This document shows, piece by piece, positions 32,480 to 42,451 of a stretch of 64,000 nt of DNA. The DNA is from Drosophila persimilis (lineage: Eukaryota; Arthropoda; Insecta; Diptera; Drosophilidae). The translations under genes were made by a program, and so were the position numbers. The DNA lies in the NCBI RefSeq assembly GCF_003286085.1, contig NW_020825288.1:25544001-25608000 (forward strand), written 5' to 3'. Below the pieces are notes generated by a model. The model did no database searches. It was not told the DNA's origin and saw only the letters and a list, made by a program, of their open reading frames with translations. Within the stretch, counting starts at the first letter, position 1. Each line of letters starts with the position of its first letter.

Positions 32480-35280
32480 CCAGCCAAAGGGACGCGCTGC
32501 CGTTGCCCGGTTCCAATCCCATTCGCAATCCCATTCCCGCTGACATTCGCATCATCCCACTCGTTGTTGTTCCTATTCCTCGTTCCGTACGCTCCATTAA
32601 AACTAAAAAATGCAATTACATATAACGCCTGCGGGGTCGTGCAATGAGGAGGCAACAGAAACAGCAGCCACCAGCCACCAGTACAGGACCAAGGAGCGGA
32701 GCAGCCGGAGGATGATGCTGATGAGTTGATGAAACAACGTTAGCCCGTGTCCTGGCCCTGGTCCTGGCCCTGGTCCTGGTCTGATGCTCTTAATTTCTAG
32801 CCTGTTATTGGCATTGGGACGACGCGCGTCCCTGCCGGCAATGAGATGTCTCTGCACATTTTTAATTGCATTTGTCAGTTGTTAGTTGGTTAGTTAGTTG
32901 CAAGTACAAAATATTAATGCACTTTGCGGCCAGGAAATGGAAAATTTCATCAACTTTATCAACTAAAAGCTTTCGCAATTCACGTACTGTACTGTACCAC
33001 AAAATATGTTGCCAGTTTTTTGGCCTCTTGTATTTCAAGGGGGTTTTTAGGGACTGTAGTTTTTTTATCCTTTCAGGTTTTCAAGGTTTTTTTCAGAGTT
33101 AATGAAACGATTTAAACATTGGTCGCTTCCACCAGCACAATGTTTCATGCATCTTGCATCAGGTGTCATCTATCATCTACCTGTCATCCCCTATGATACT
33201 TTTTCCTTGCTATCGCGCTATCGTAAATATAATCGTCTCAGAACCTATCGATATTGGCTTTGAAGCTCCGCGACTCGCACCAGAAAGAAGTCACGTTAAA
33301 TTTGTATAATTCCTGGAACAATTTGTTACTTTTTCTTCGCAATTTAGGGCATATTGCAATCGATATTTCAGCTATCGATATACATAGGCCCACAGCAATG
33401 CATTACGGATCAAGAGAATGGATTGTACTGTTCTTATGCTCCATTTCTGATAATCAGTGATCCCTGATCAAGTTGTGCTGGCGACTCTGGCCCCAAAGTG
33501 GGTTCAACTTTTAATTGGATTCAAAACAATTTTCCCTAATTTCCAACCCGTTCTGCCACCACAAACATTGCTCAACTTTCGGATGGAATACGAATTTAAC
33601 CTTTTCATTATATTTCATTCCCCGCTCTGATTCAGTGTTGCTTGAATTTTCTCGCAACCTTCTCTGACGGATGGAAATCGTACAAAATGCACATTTTTCA
33701 GCGGTTGGCCAGCAGCAGCGTCAGTGGCAGCCGGCCTTCGTTGGGGGCTGGGGGCTTGGGGGCTGGGGTCGGGGCTGGCTTAAAATTGAATGAAAATAAC
33801 TGGCACTATCTGCTGGGGCGTTAGTCCGAACCGTTGCAGCTGCAAAGTTGCTGCTGCTGTTGCCACTGTTGCCGTTGCATCTGTGGGGACGAGGGAAGCC
33901 TCCTGCTCGGTTCAGTTCGTTCTCCAGATAAGATGCGAGTGACATCCTGGAAGGCGATGAACGCTCGGTTGCCGACAGAATGACGACACTTTTGCCTGTG
34001 TGGCTGTGCCTCCTGTTGCTCCTGCCCGACCGCCTCCTCCCATCCCCCTGTGTGCGTGTGTCTGTGTTTTTAGGAGTTTATTATCATTACTCTGCCATAT
34101 GGCGAAAATATCCCCCGAATGGGGGGGTGGAGGGACATTGGCTGACGTCAGCTAGAGACGCCCCCATCGTCATCATCATCGCCATCCCTCCTCCTCGTAG
34201 ACGTCGCCATGATTGTTGCTCTGTTTACTCTGAATGTCCTCGCAGCTATATTACGCTCTCCGCCCACCCGACCTCACCTCCCTCCCTCCCGCCCTGCCAG
34301 TGTTGTGGTCTGTGTCTGGCTCTCGTCATCATCATCATCATCATCATGAGCGCTATCTGCATAACTCGATGGTGGAGAAGGGTTTGGAATGGGTGGGGCG
34401 GGGCGGGGGGAACGGTTTTCGGGGTTAACTGCCAGCTTGCGTTTTCCATGTTTTTAATAGTTTTAAGTGTGTGCGAAAGAGAGAGAAAGAAAGAGACAGG
34501 GTAGGGTTGTCATGTTGCGCACATTTTCTAAAACGTTTTTGTGTAAATGTAGCGCAAATTTCTCCATCTCCATCTCGCTTTCCCCCAAGCCCAAGCCCAT
34601 GCCCATGCCCATACCCTTTCCCCTATCCCTATTCCTGCCCATCCCCCTCCCCCCGTGCAAGTCCCGAGCGCGTGTGTTTTCATAATGCGCCATAAAGTAT
34701 GCAATGTTATTTTGCGCTTGATGAATTTTTCCACGTTGCGCAGTTTTGCAATAACCCAACCGCTAACACACCCAGCCCCCGTGCCGCCGTGCCCCCTTGC
34801 TCCCACCCAGTCCCCATTCCCCCCTCCCACCTGGTGGGGGGGTAATAGTGTAAAGTGGCTTTCATGCAAAAGTGAATTAATGTGTATATAACGGACGCCC
34901 AGGAGTACTATGCTAGACCTTCCACAACATCACAAAACGGAAATGGAAAATGGCAAGAAGCTCTGAATAGAAAAGTTGATCAAGAGCGCAGGAAAATGCT
35001 TCAAACTTTTCAGTTAACTTGAAAGCAAGGAATGTCCTTAAGAGGTGTGTGAGAGCATCGAAATGTGTGCTCTGGATCGGTTTTAAACGAGAGGCAATAA
35101 GAGTGCTGTGAAGGAAGGGAAGGAAGGGAATACCTGTAATTTAGTTATTATCCTTTGGTATTCGATTCCTCTTCAGAGGCCTTTCCTCTTTGTTGTCTCC
35201 AGAATTGGTCCCAGATGGAATGGACAAGACTGGATTATACTGTCATAGGAAGCTATAATGGGAACCATTGATGTTCCCAT
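29074..35280. other. Non-coding stretch with microsatellites and a G-rich block
   Basis: No gene seen. It holds a GA tract at 32442-32476, a GACGAC triplet tract near 31516-31535, a CCTGGCCCTGGT tandem of 12-base units at 32751-32779, TATCGATA sites at about 33247 and 33373, a G-quadruplex-prone block at 33743-33776, a CAT triplet tract at 34327-34346 and AGCCCA/ATGCCC units at 34587-34612. Confidence 0.5.
33743..33776 (+). other. G-quadruplex-prone block
   Basis: Five runs of four or five guanines separated by loops of two or three bases (GGGGG-CT-GGGGG-CTT-GGGGG-CT-GGGG-TC-GGGG). By the usual sequence rule this can fold as a stable G-quadruplex. No gene is linked to it. Confidence 0.6.
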
Positions 35281-35344
35281 ATGCCATTGGTTTCTCCAAT
35301 AAAACTGCCCTGTGGTTCTGAAAATTAGTCCAGGCCTAGCCACC

Positions 35345-35675
35345 GACTAGCCCATGAGCTCCCATCTCAATGTAATTTCCCTATTCCCTATAACTAGGGC
35401 ATGTCTCTGCATCCACTTCGTCCTAGTCCTTACGGACTGGTCCATGACTTTGCCAACTGGCGCAGACTGTTCCTAGTCCATAAATAAAAGCTATACAATT
35501 TTTGAATAAGTTCTTTTATCGGCAATCGGTTGTTCGGACTAGTCCGAGGCTGTTTTCGAGCAAGTGGGCAAAAGAGTGTTTAAGCAGAGCCTCCCAGATT
35601 AGCCCACGACTAGTTCAGGTGGGTCATGGCCCAACCCAGAGTGCCCCGAGGGCTTGTACTAGCCATAGACTAGTC
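35345..35675. repeat. Cluster of CTAGTC/GACTAG motifs
   Basis: Over about 330 bp the sequence returns repeatedly to GACTAG or CTAGTCC: 35345, 35423, 35473, the palindrome CGGACTAGTCCG at 35535-35546, 35608, and GACTAGTC at 35668. Several are preceded by CCA-type sequence. The spacing is irregular, so this is not a tandem repeat. Meaning unknown. Confidence 0.5.
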
Positions 35676-35751
35676 TGCTTTGCACTAGGCAATGGTAAGT
35701 TAGGCAAATTAAGGTAAGTAAGTAGCTCCAGCCAGAACCACAGGGTGCGTA

Positions 35752-35765
35752 TAGTGTATATAAAT
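35752..35765 (+). promoter_or_regulatory. Candidate TATA box
   Basis: GTATATAAATATAG is a strong TATA-box match. It is followed by an abrupt change to GC-rich sequence containing TCGGTCGGTTGGTCGG at the distance of a start site. About 115 bp downstream is an ATG (35880) with a 15-codon frame that runs into GTAAGT, a donor-like sequence. No coding exon is recognised further on, so this remains a candidate promoter only. Confidence 0.25.
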
Positions 35766-35909
35766 ATAGTATAGTCGCGCGTCATGCGGCAGCGCCCCTC
35801 GGTCGGTTGGTCGGGAGGAGGGCTGCGTTTTACCCGGGATCCGCGCGTAACGGCCTTCTGCTGATGTCACTCTTGAAAAATGCACTCATTGCATGTCAAC
35901 GTCCAAGAA

Positions 35910-36008
35910 TATCGATGTATATCGTAAGTATCGTATGCTATCAAGTATCGATAATGAGACAAATACCTAATAACTATCTTATCTGCTATCGAATAATCTT
36001 TCCTATCG
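35910..36008. promoter_or_regulatory. CGATA-motif cluster
   Basis: Six or seven CGATA or TATCG cores lie within 100 bp (around 35911, 35919, 35928, 35945, 35987 and 36004), including one full TATCGATA. Clustered CGATA is the known binding pattern of the insulator protein BEAF-32, and TATCGATA that of DREF. Function here is inferred. Confidence 0.35.
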
Positions 36009-36029
36009 CCTACGGAGGCAAAGGTTGAA

Positions 36030-39000
36030 TAATTTCCTCCTTCGAGTGCTGTGGGGCAATTATTCGGATTCTGACTGGCACGTTCCAATTAATCAATCAC
36101 CTCAACCAGAAACTATCAGTCTGGCGCTGTTCTCTTTGCTCTAATTCACTTCAGTGCCACTTAAGCCTTTCACACTTACCCACTCGCCTTTGCCCCCGTA
36201 GCTCCGCCTCCTCACCCTTGCTTATCATCGCATTCCCCGGGACAGAGCTCCGGCTAGAGCTAGAGCATCATCTAGCACTCAACTCAATTCCGGAAAGCAG
36301 CAAAAGCTGCTCTAATTAATTTCAACTCCTGATACTCCTAACCCCTTTGTGGGGTTCGGATGGCGGGTTCGAGCTCTTCCCCTCTGAGAGATGAAATAAT
36401 AGAAAAATTCATCGCGTTTCGACCTCTCTCTCTCTCCTGTTTCTGTGCTCCTGTGTGTTCATTCCAGTGGTTTTTGTTGTGGAAGCTTTTAGCATACATA
36501 TTAGATAGAGTTTACACGTAAACGTACTTCATTATTATCCAGACGAGTGTGTCGCATGCACAAACATGCCCGAAAAAAAAACCACCAGAGAACGGTTCTG
36601 CTTCCTATCTCTCTCCTGCTGCTCCTCCTTTGTTGGCTCCCAAAGAGCGGTCTAGCGGGAAGGCGAGAAAGGGTGGTTGAGTGGGGGGTTGTGCGGAGAA
36701 AAAATAAATACATTAAAATGCCAGCGGGTAAAATGAAGATACAAACAAACGCATTAATACGTGACGCTGAAACATTATTAGAAAATGTGTCTCGATGCTG
36801 GTTACTTCTCCTTCCGTCCGCTCTGCTCCCTGCAGGACCCAAAGGGCGCGCGGAGGGGTGGCGCGGTGGGCGAGTGGCAAAGGAGTGTACGTGCGTCTAT
36901 GCTGTCGAGTCTTTGGCAATATATTTTAGAATTTGTCTCTCCCCCTTCACACCCCTTTCACCCCTCTACCATTTTTGCAGCAGCTGAATGTGCGGTTCGA
37001 GTCGAAAGCAGAGATGGGCGCGGGTCTAGGGTGATCGTGCTAGAGATGTGCCCCGGCCAACTATCGGTGGAAGGTGCATCTCCTCGAGAGCGGTCCTTTG
37101 GTTGAGTTCTGGCAGCATCAGCTGTTGCTGGTGATGGGAGATGGAGATGTTTATACGATGTATTTACGAAGAAGATACGAGTATCGCTTGATTTTGCTCT
37201 CTTCTCTCGTGAGTCACGCACCCATCTCTCAGCTTCGATGACTGTACTCCGCTCTCGACGAGTGTCTCTCCCTGTCTTTGTCGCCTTGCCGCTTACTGGC
37301 TGTCATGTCTGCTGCGCGTACTTTTAATATGAATTTAGTCCTTTAAGCCCGGGCTGTGTCCTTGTCTACCGCCTCCCCTCCCCCTCCTCCTGTCTGCGAT
37401 AGTAGCTGCTGCGTTGCACTTGCGTTTTCGATGTGTTTTTCTTTTCTTTTCGCCAATTTTACTTTTGGGCTTGCCGCACGTTTGTTCAATATGTCAATAT
37501 TACATGCAGAGCCGAGAATGCTGCTGTCACCCCAACCCCAACCCCAGTCCCTCCTCCGCCCCTGCACCGCAGCCTGTCTGAGTGGCATTACTCTGTGGTG
37601 TGGTGTCTTGGCTATGGGCTAGTCCTTGCCAAAGGATACCCATCGCCATCGCCATCCCCATCCCGGGTCCTGCTCCTCTTCTAAGTGACTTAATCAAATA
37701 ACTTTGCATTCACTTCTTTTGCCCGTTGTGCCTCCTCCTCCTCCGCCTCCTTCGTGTCTCTCGACACGAGCTTCTTCAGTGCATCCTCCTTCTCCTCCTC
37801 CTGCTCCTCCTCTTTTTTGTCGCCTTTTTACGGTGTGTTTTGTGCGCCATTAAACATGACTTTATTTTTGGCTTCGACATCTTCCTCTTCATCTCTCTCT
37901 CGGCTCTCGTTCTCTGCTTCATTTTCTCCTTTTTGTGCTTCTTATTTTGGCAAATTGTCGCTATTGTACGGGTATATGGCGGGATAGTTGTGGCTGCTTC
38001 CAGAGCCAGTGACACGTAGCTTCAGAGACGACATGGCATTAACTAGACTTCCAGCGAAGTTCGACAGAGACAGAGAAAGAGAGAGGGAGAGAGCGAGAGA
38101 AGTAGTAAGTTGTTTTGGATAATTGCTCGAAGTGAAAGAAGAAAATGGAGTTCTAGCTAGGAAAAAGGGACGTCTAAGGGACCTAACCCTAACCTATCCG
38201 ATGGTACCCTTAACCCTTAATCTCCAGCGATACCTTATCTCCTTAGCGATACTCTAGCGATCGATATTTGTACCGCTCCTTAATAGATATACACAAGAGA
38301 AAGTGCAGCGCCAGCTGGGCAGCACGATGACTTAGGAGCCTCGATAAATGTCCATCCTAAGCAATCCAATTACTTATTCCTCCCCCCATCACCCCAACCC
38401 CCTACTGGCTCTGCCCTACAGTGTGTGACATCATAAAAAACTCTTTCGATTCGACTTGTTGACTCTACTTTCTGCTGTTTCGGCACACCCACAGCCCCCT
38501 TGGATCCCCATTTAACCGTTTGAGTGTGACCTAGTGGAGGGGTGGGGGTGTGGGGCAGAGCATATTTTCCAAATTTCATTGCCTACTTTTTGGGCATCTA
38601 ATCAGGTTCGGGAGAGAGAGAGAGACGGAGGGAGCGTATACCCATCTCAGCTTACCAATTCTATTAAAATTCTTTCTCAAAAAAGGGACACACACAGAGA
38701 GAGAGAGGGAGAGACAGAGACAACTGCATATTAGAAAAGTATTAAATTACAGAAGAATCTCTCGTATCCCCATCGCCTTGCTCTCTCTCTCTTCCTCTCT
38801 ACCATGCAGTACACGCCTCTGTTTGCACAATGTCCTTGTCCAGGCCAAAAGAAAATTATATGTCCTACCCCACTCTCCACCCCCAGCCCACCTCCGGCAT
38901 CCGTAGTCCGTTTTCCGTAGTCCGGCAAAGTGTGAAGTCATCGCTTTATAATCAAGTTTTCCTTTCAAGTTTTTCCTCTCTGCCCCTCTCCGCTCCTCTC

Positions 39001-41140
39001 CGTTTCGGTTTGTGTGCTCCTTTTTTGTTTCCTCCATATGTTCGTTCGAATTGTCGCCTGGCCAGTGCGGGGATGCAGGATACACACACACCACTACATC
39101 CCTCTTCCCTGTGTGTGCTTAGTCCTTTGCCGTTTACTTACTTCTGGTCGGACGACTGTCTCCTGCCGGCTGCCATGAAAATTAAATTGACCGTAGCTGC
39201 TTAAAGCCATTAAAGTCGAAGGCCAAGCCGCTTCTTTGAGACAGAATACGGGATGCTCTTTTTTTAGGTGCCGATTAATCATCGAATTATGAAGGAGTGG
39301 ATGGGATGGAGAGTCAAACGAAACAGATACTCAAAGGAAACAAGGATCGAGTCTCGAAGATCTTCCCTATTCCTCGGATAAATCGAATGATCTTCCCTCC
39401 CGAAAAGTGCACGTCCATCGAAAGCCATCAGTTAGGCAAAATAAATACATCGGAAGGCTTAAAAAGGGCTGACAAGTTTGTTCCCAGGACTCGCTTGGCT
39501 CGCTCGAGTCAGCACTAAAGCGAGAAGACAGGACAAATTTAGTTTGTCTGCTCCTCCTTGGGGTGCCAGCCTGGATTGCCGGGCTGATGGAGTGGTGTGG
39601 GGGTTCGAGGAACTGTTTGGTTGCGGTCTATTTGAGGCGACTCCGATGACATCAGCAGAGACAAAGGCCAAGGCGGAGGCAGAGCGAGAGAGAGAATGAA
39701 ATGCTGCTGCATATTTGAGTGGCGCTGCTTCTGCTCTGAAATTTCCATTGATTTCCCCGAGATATCCTCCGTCTACTCCCCAAACAGATTCCAAATGAGT
39801 TGGCTCTCCCATCTGTTCGAATAGAGGGCCTGGATGGATGCCTTTAAGTATCCTTCAATATTTGTGGATGAGGCTCATTTTTGGGCCGTGTCACTGGCGT
39901 GTCACTTTCACTTTACTTTTCCTGTGTTTACCTACTTTCATCCTCGCCCCCTCTCTCTCTCTCTCTTTCTGTGACTCCCGGCTTTCATAATTTTCCGCTG
40001 CATACTTTTCGCGGTTGGGTAGCTTCTCGCCGCTGATTAAATCTGCCACAGAGCCGCAGAGCCACAGAGAATTTCCTTTTAATTTTCCTGCTTTTTTGCA
40101 CTTGGCTCGTGTTTACTTTTAATTTGGTTAAATGAGGCATAAGTGAACACCGTGCGCCGAACACCGAGCACAGAGCAGCAACGGCAACGAAAAAAACTCG
40201 GAAACACATATTTTTAAGTGCGTTATAATTTTTAATCAAGTTGAGAGCGACCATGAAAGTGGATAATGAAAGAGAGATGGAATTCCAGGAGAATTTCGGA
40301 CTCCCGGTTTGCACTTGGGGATAATCCTGGCGCATTTTTGTGGGCCTTGCATTGCATCTCTTTTTCAAAATAATCTTTGATCTTATCTGCTCAATTTTAA
40401 AACTAATTTTTTGTATCATTTTATTTACTTCCAGGTATGTGGAAGCTACAAAATCAAAGCTGTAAAGATATATGGCTCCCCAATAAGTCGATAAGTTTCA
40501 AAAGTCATTACTCTGTAAGTACTGTATTGGAATCTCATTGGAATCTCTGACCTTATCAGGGTGATTAGATAATGAAGAAAAAGGGAGTCTAATCGGGGCA
40601 GTCTTTCGTCCGGCAAAGCCGCTTGTATGGAATTTGGGAGATACATGGGATACTACGGCCTATTTTGGTCTGTGGCGTATTTTCAAACTATAAAATATCT
40701 TAGATGTACGGTATTTACGTATAGGTGTGTATCTAATGCCCCCATCGTTCTCACAAGGGAGCAAAAAAGTTGTGAAAAACGAACGGGAACGCTGTAAGGC
40801 GCGTCAAGGTCCGCGGCTCTACATTTATACTCGATAATCAGTCAGAGGGCCAGAGGGCGCACATTGCACAAGGAAGAGTGTGTGCGATAGAGAGGAGAGG
40901 CAGATTTGGACATCTGGAAGATATGGCTTTCGGTTTTCTCGTATTTCCGAGTTCTTTTGGAATTCAATCCCCTGATACGAAACACCGGCAAATGACAATT
41001 GGTGTCGGAAATGGGGTTGAGAATGGTACAACTTTGAGATCTCGAAATTAGGAATTCAAGGAACGAATCGGGCGACCAACTGATGCTTGGGCAGGTCATT
41101 TGATTTGGGGTCCAAATGATGCTTGATGTTTGTGTTTGTG
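36030..41140. other. Non-coding stretch
   Basis: No supported gene. Contents: CT-rich tracts (36424-36437 and 39946-39968), TCCTCC-rich DNA at 37730-37815, a CGATA cluster at 38228-38265, and GA tracts at 38065-38100, 38610-38625 and 38696-38715. A frame at 36556-36987 opens with a hydrophobic Leu-rich run but is otherwise low-complexity. Confidence 0.45.
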
Positions 41141-41151
41141 AGTGAAATATT

Positions 41152-41550
41152 CACGACTGTATGATCACGACTGCCCCCACAATAACGTGACTGTACTCGG
41201 GCCTAATCAATGTTCTACTTTCACCAGTCAACCAGGTGGGCGTGACTCCAACCGTACAATGAGTCAGTCGTCTTAGCTTATCTTCTCGTATGCTCGATTC
41301 TGGCTGAAAGCAGCAAAGAACTCTGATTGTAACCGTCCCAAAAATAGCACAAGTGACACAAATCGCATGCGTGACTGTACTTTGTCGATGAATCTCTTGC
41401 CTTATACGAGCCCCAACAGCTTTTCCCGTTGCCATTTGTTCAATCAGTCAACAACAGCAGCTGCTGCATAGGAAGAAAGCTTTGGGCTGAATCTAGTTTT
41501 CTTTAATTGGGTCTGACAATGCCCGGCGATAAGTGCGTGACTGACTGTAC
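41152..41550. repeat. Dispersed CGTGACTGTAC motif copies
   Basis: CGTGACTGTAC-type sequence occurs at 41186-41196 and 41370-41380, with an expanded form GCGTGACTGACTGTAC at 41535-41550, a variant GCGTGACTCC...CGTAC at about 41240-41256, and CACGACTG twice at 41152-41173. The copies are scattered, not tandem. The motif has no established meaning that I know of. Confidence 0.45.
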
Positions 41551-41971
41551 ACCGATCGATGCACAGATGGGGAATGGGGAAACTATTGGAATGTTCCATT
41601 GAAGCCAAACGGAACCCCAAGGAATGCTGCAACTCCTTAAAGCCGCTGCCAAGAGAAACTCGAAAGATGAATACAATCTCAAGGTGCGACAGCATTATCT
41701 TTTATTGTAATGTTCACCGAAGGTTTCGTTTCTTATTTATTATTTATTTTTTATCATTCTGCCACTTTTGTGATTCTCGGTGCATTCGATTAAATTCGCT
41801 TTATTTAAATACTTTTGCCGGCAGCTTTTTGCTTTGTTTTTATTTACTTAATTTCTTTTTTGTCTTTTTGATAATGATTTTTTTACTGCTTTTGTGCCAG
41901 TTTAAAGCTTAATTGAAGCAAAAAGGTGTTTCATTGTCATATGCTTTTGCTTTTGCTGTATTTTGTGTCTT

Positions 41972-42110
41972 CTGTACCCTGGCTGGAGGGGGTATCATTG
42001 CTTTCGCCTGAAGTATGTCGATTCTATAAAAAATGCTAAACTTAGAGATCAGTCTCTGACAGCAGACTTCTTGGCCGATCTATGTGGATTGGAAATATTA
42101 AGCTGTAAAT
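41972..42110 (+). mobile_element. Decayed dispersed repeat fragment
   Basis: GTACCCTGGCTGGAGGGGGT followed by ATCATTGCTTTCGCCTGAAG, a short TATAAA stretch, GATCAG and then GGCCGATCTATGTGG. The order of these blocks resembles the common Drosophila interspersed repeat with TACCCTTGCAGAGGGTAT, GGTCAGAAGT, TATAAAGT, GATCAG and AGCCGA(G)TC(G)ATCTAG. The comparison is from memory, and the copy is strongly diverged. Confidence 0.45.
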
Positions 42111-42164
42111 ATTTTGGGGTTTTTAAAATGGAGTTTAATGCTTAAGAGATCGTCGTCATTCTTC

Positions 42165-42290
42165 GTAGAAAAGTTCGTTGCTCTCTGTACCATGATGAAA
42201 TTAATTGTGAGGCGATGTCGTCCGCTGTAGTGAGGACCATCCTCTTTATCGACTCTCTCAATCGGCTCTCAGAGAGACGAACTTTTCTGC
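42165..42290. repeat. Inverted repeat, 19-bp arms, 82-base loop
   Basis: The left arm (42165-42187, core AGAAAAGTTCGT then CTCTCTG) pairs with the right arm (42270-42290, CAGAGAG then ACGAACTTTTCT) with a two-base bulge. It could be a small foldback or MITE remnant or an RNA hairpin. The loop is too long for a typical fly microRNA precursor. Confidence 0.6.
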
Positions 42291-42397
42291 ACTCTTCGCT
42301 TGTTATTGCTTCAACTGACAGGAAAGAAAATAGATTTCGTTAGTAAATAATAATTCTGTGTAAGAGTCTATTCGTAAGCAATGAAAAAGTAGTGCCC

Positions 42398-42451
42398 TTT
42401 CGATGACGTTTGGCAAATGACTGACAAACGGATGGTCCTCGAAAGAGAGCA
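42398..42451. repeat. Second, unrelated inverted repeat
   Basis: TTTCGATGACGTTTG pairs with CAAAC...GTCCTCGAAA around a loop containing AAATGACTGA. Outer GTAGTG (42389-42394) and CACTAC (42465-42470) also pair. The arms are imperfect. Confidence 0.4.

Noticed and set aside
36556..36987. Frame beginning with a Leu-rich hydrophobic segment like a signal peptide
   Set aside because: The hydrophobic run comes from a CTCCTGCTGCTCCTCC low-complexity tract, and the rest of the frame is not protein-like.
41151..41435. 94-codon minus-strand frame with a good ATG context
   Set aside because: It overlaps the scattered CGTGACTGTAC motif copies and shows no protein family signs; length is within chance expectation.
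42165..42290. MicroRNA precursor
   Set aside because: The arms pair over only 19 bp around an 82-base loop, unlike a compact fly microRNA hairpin.
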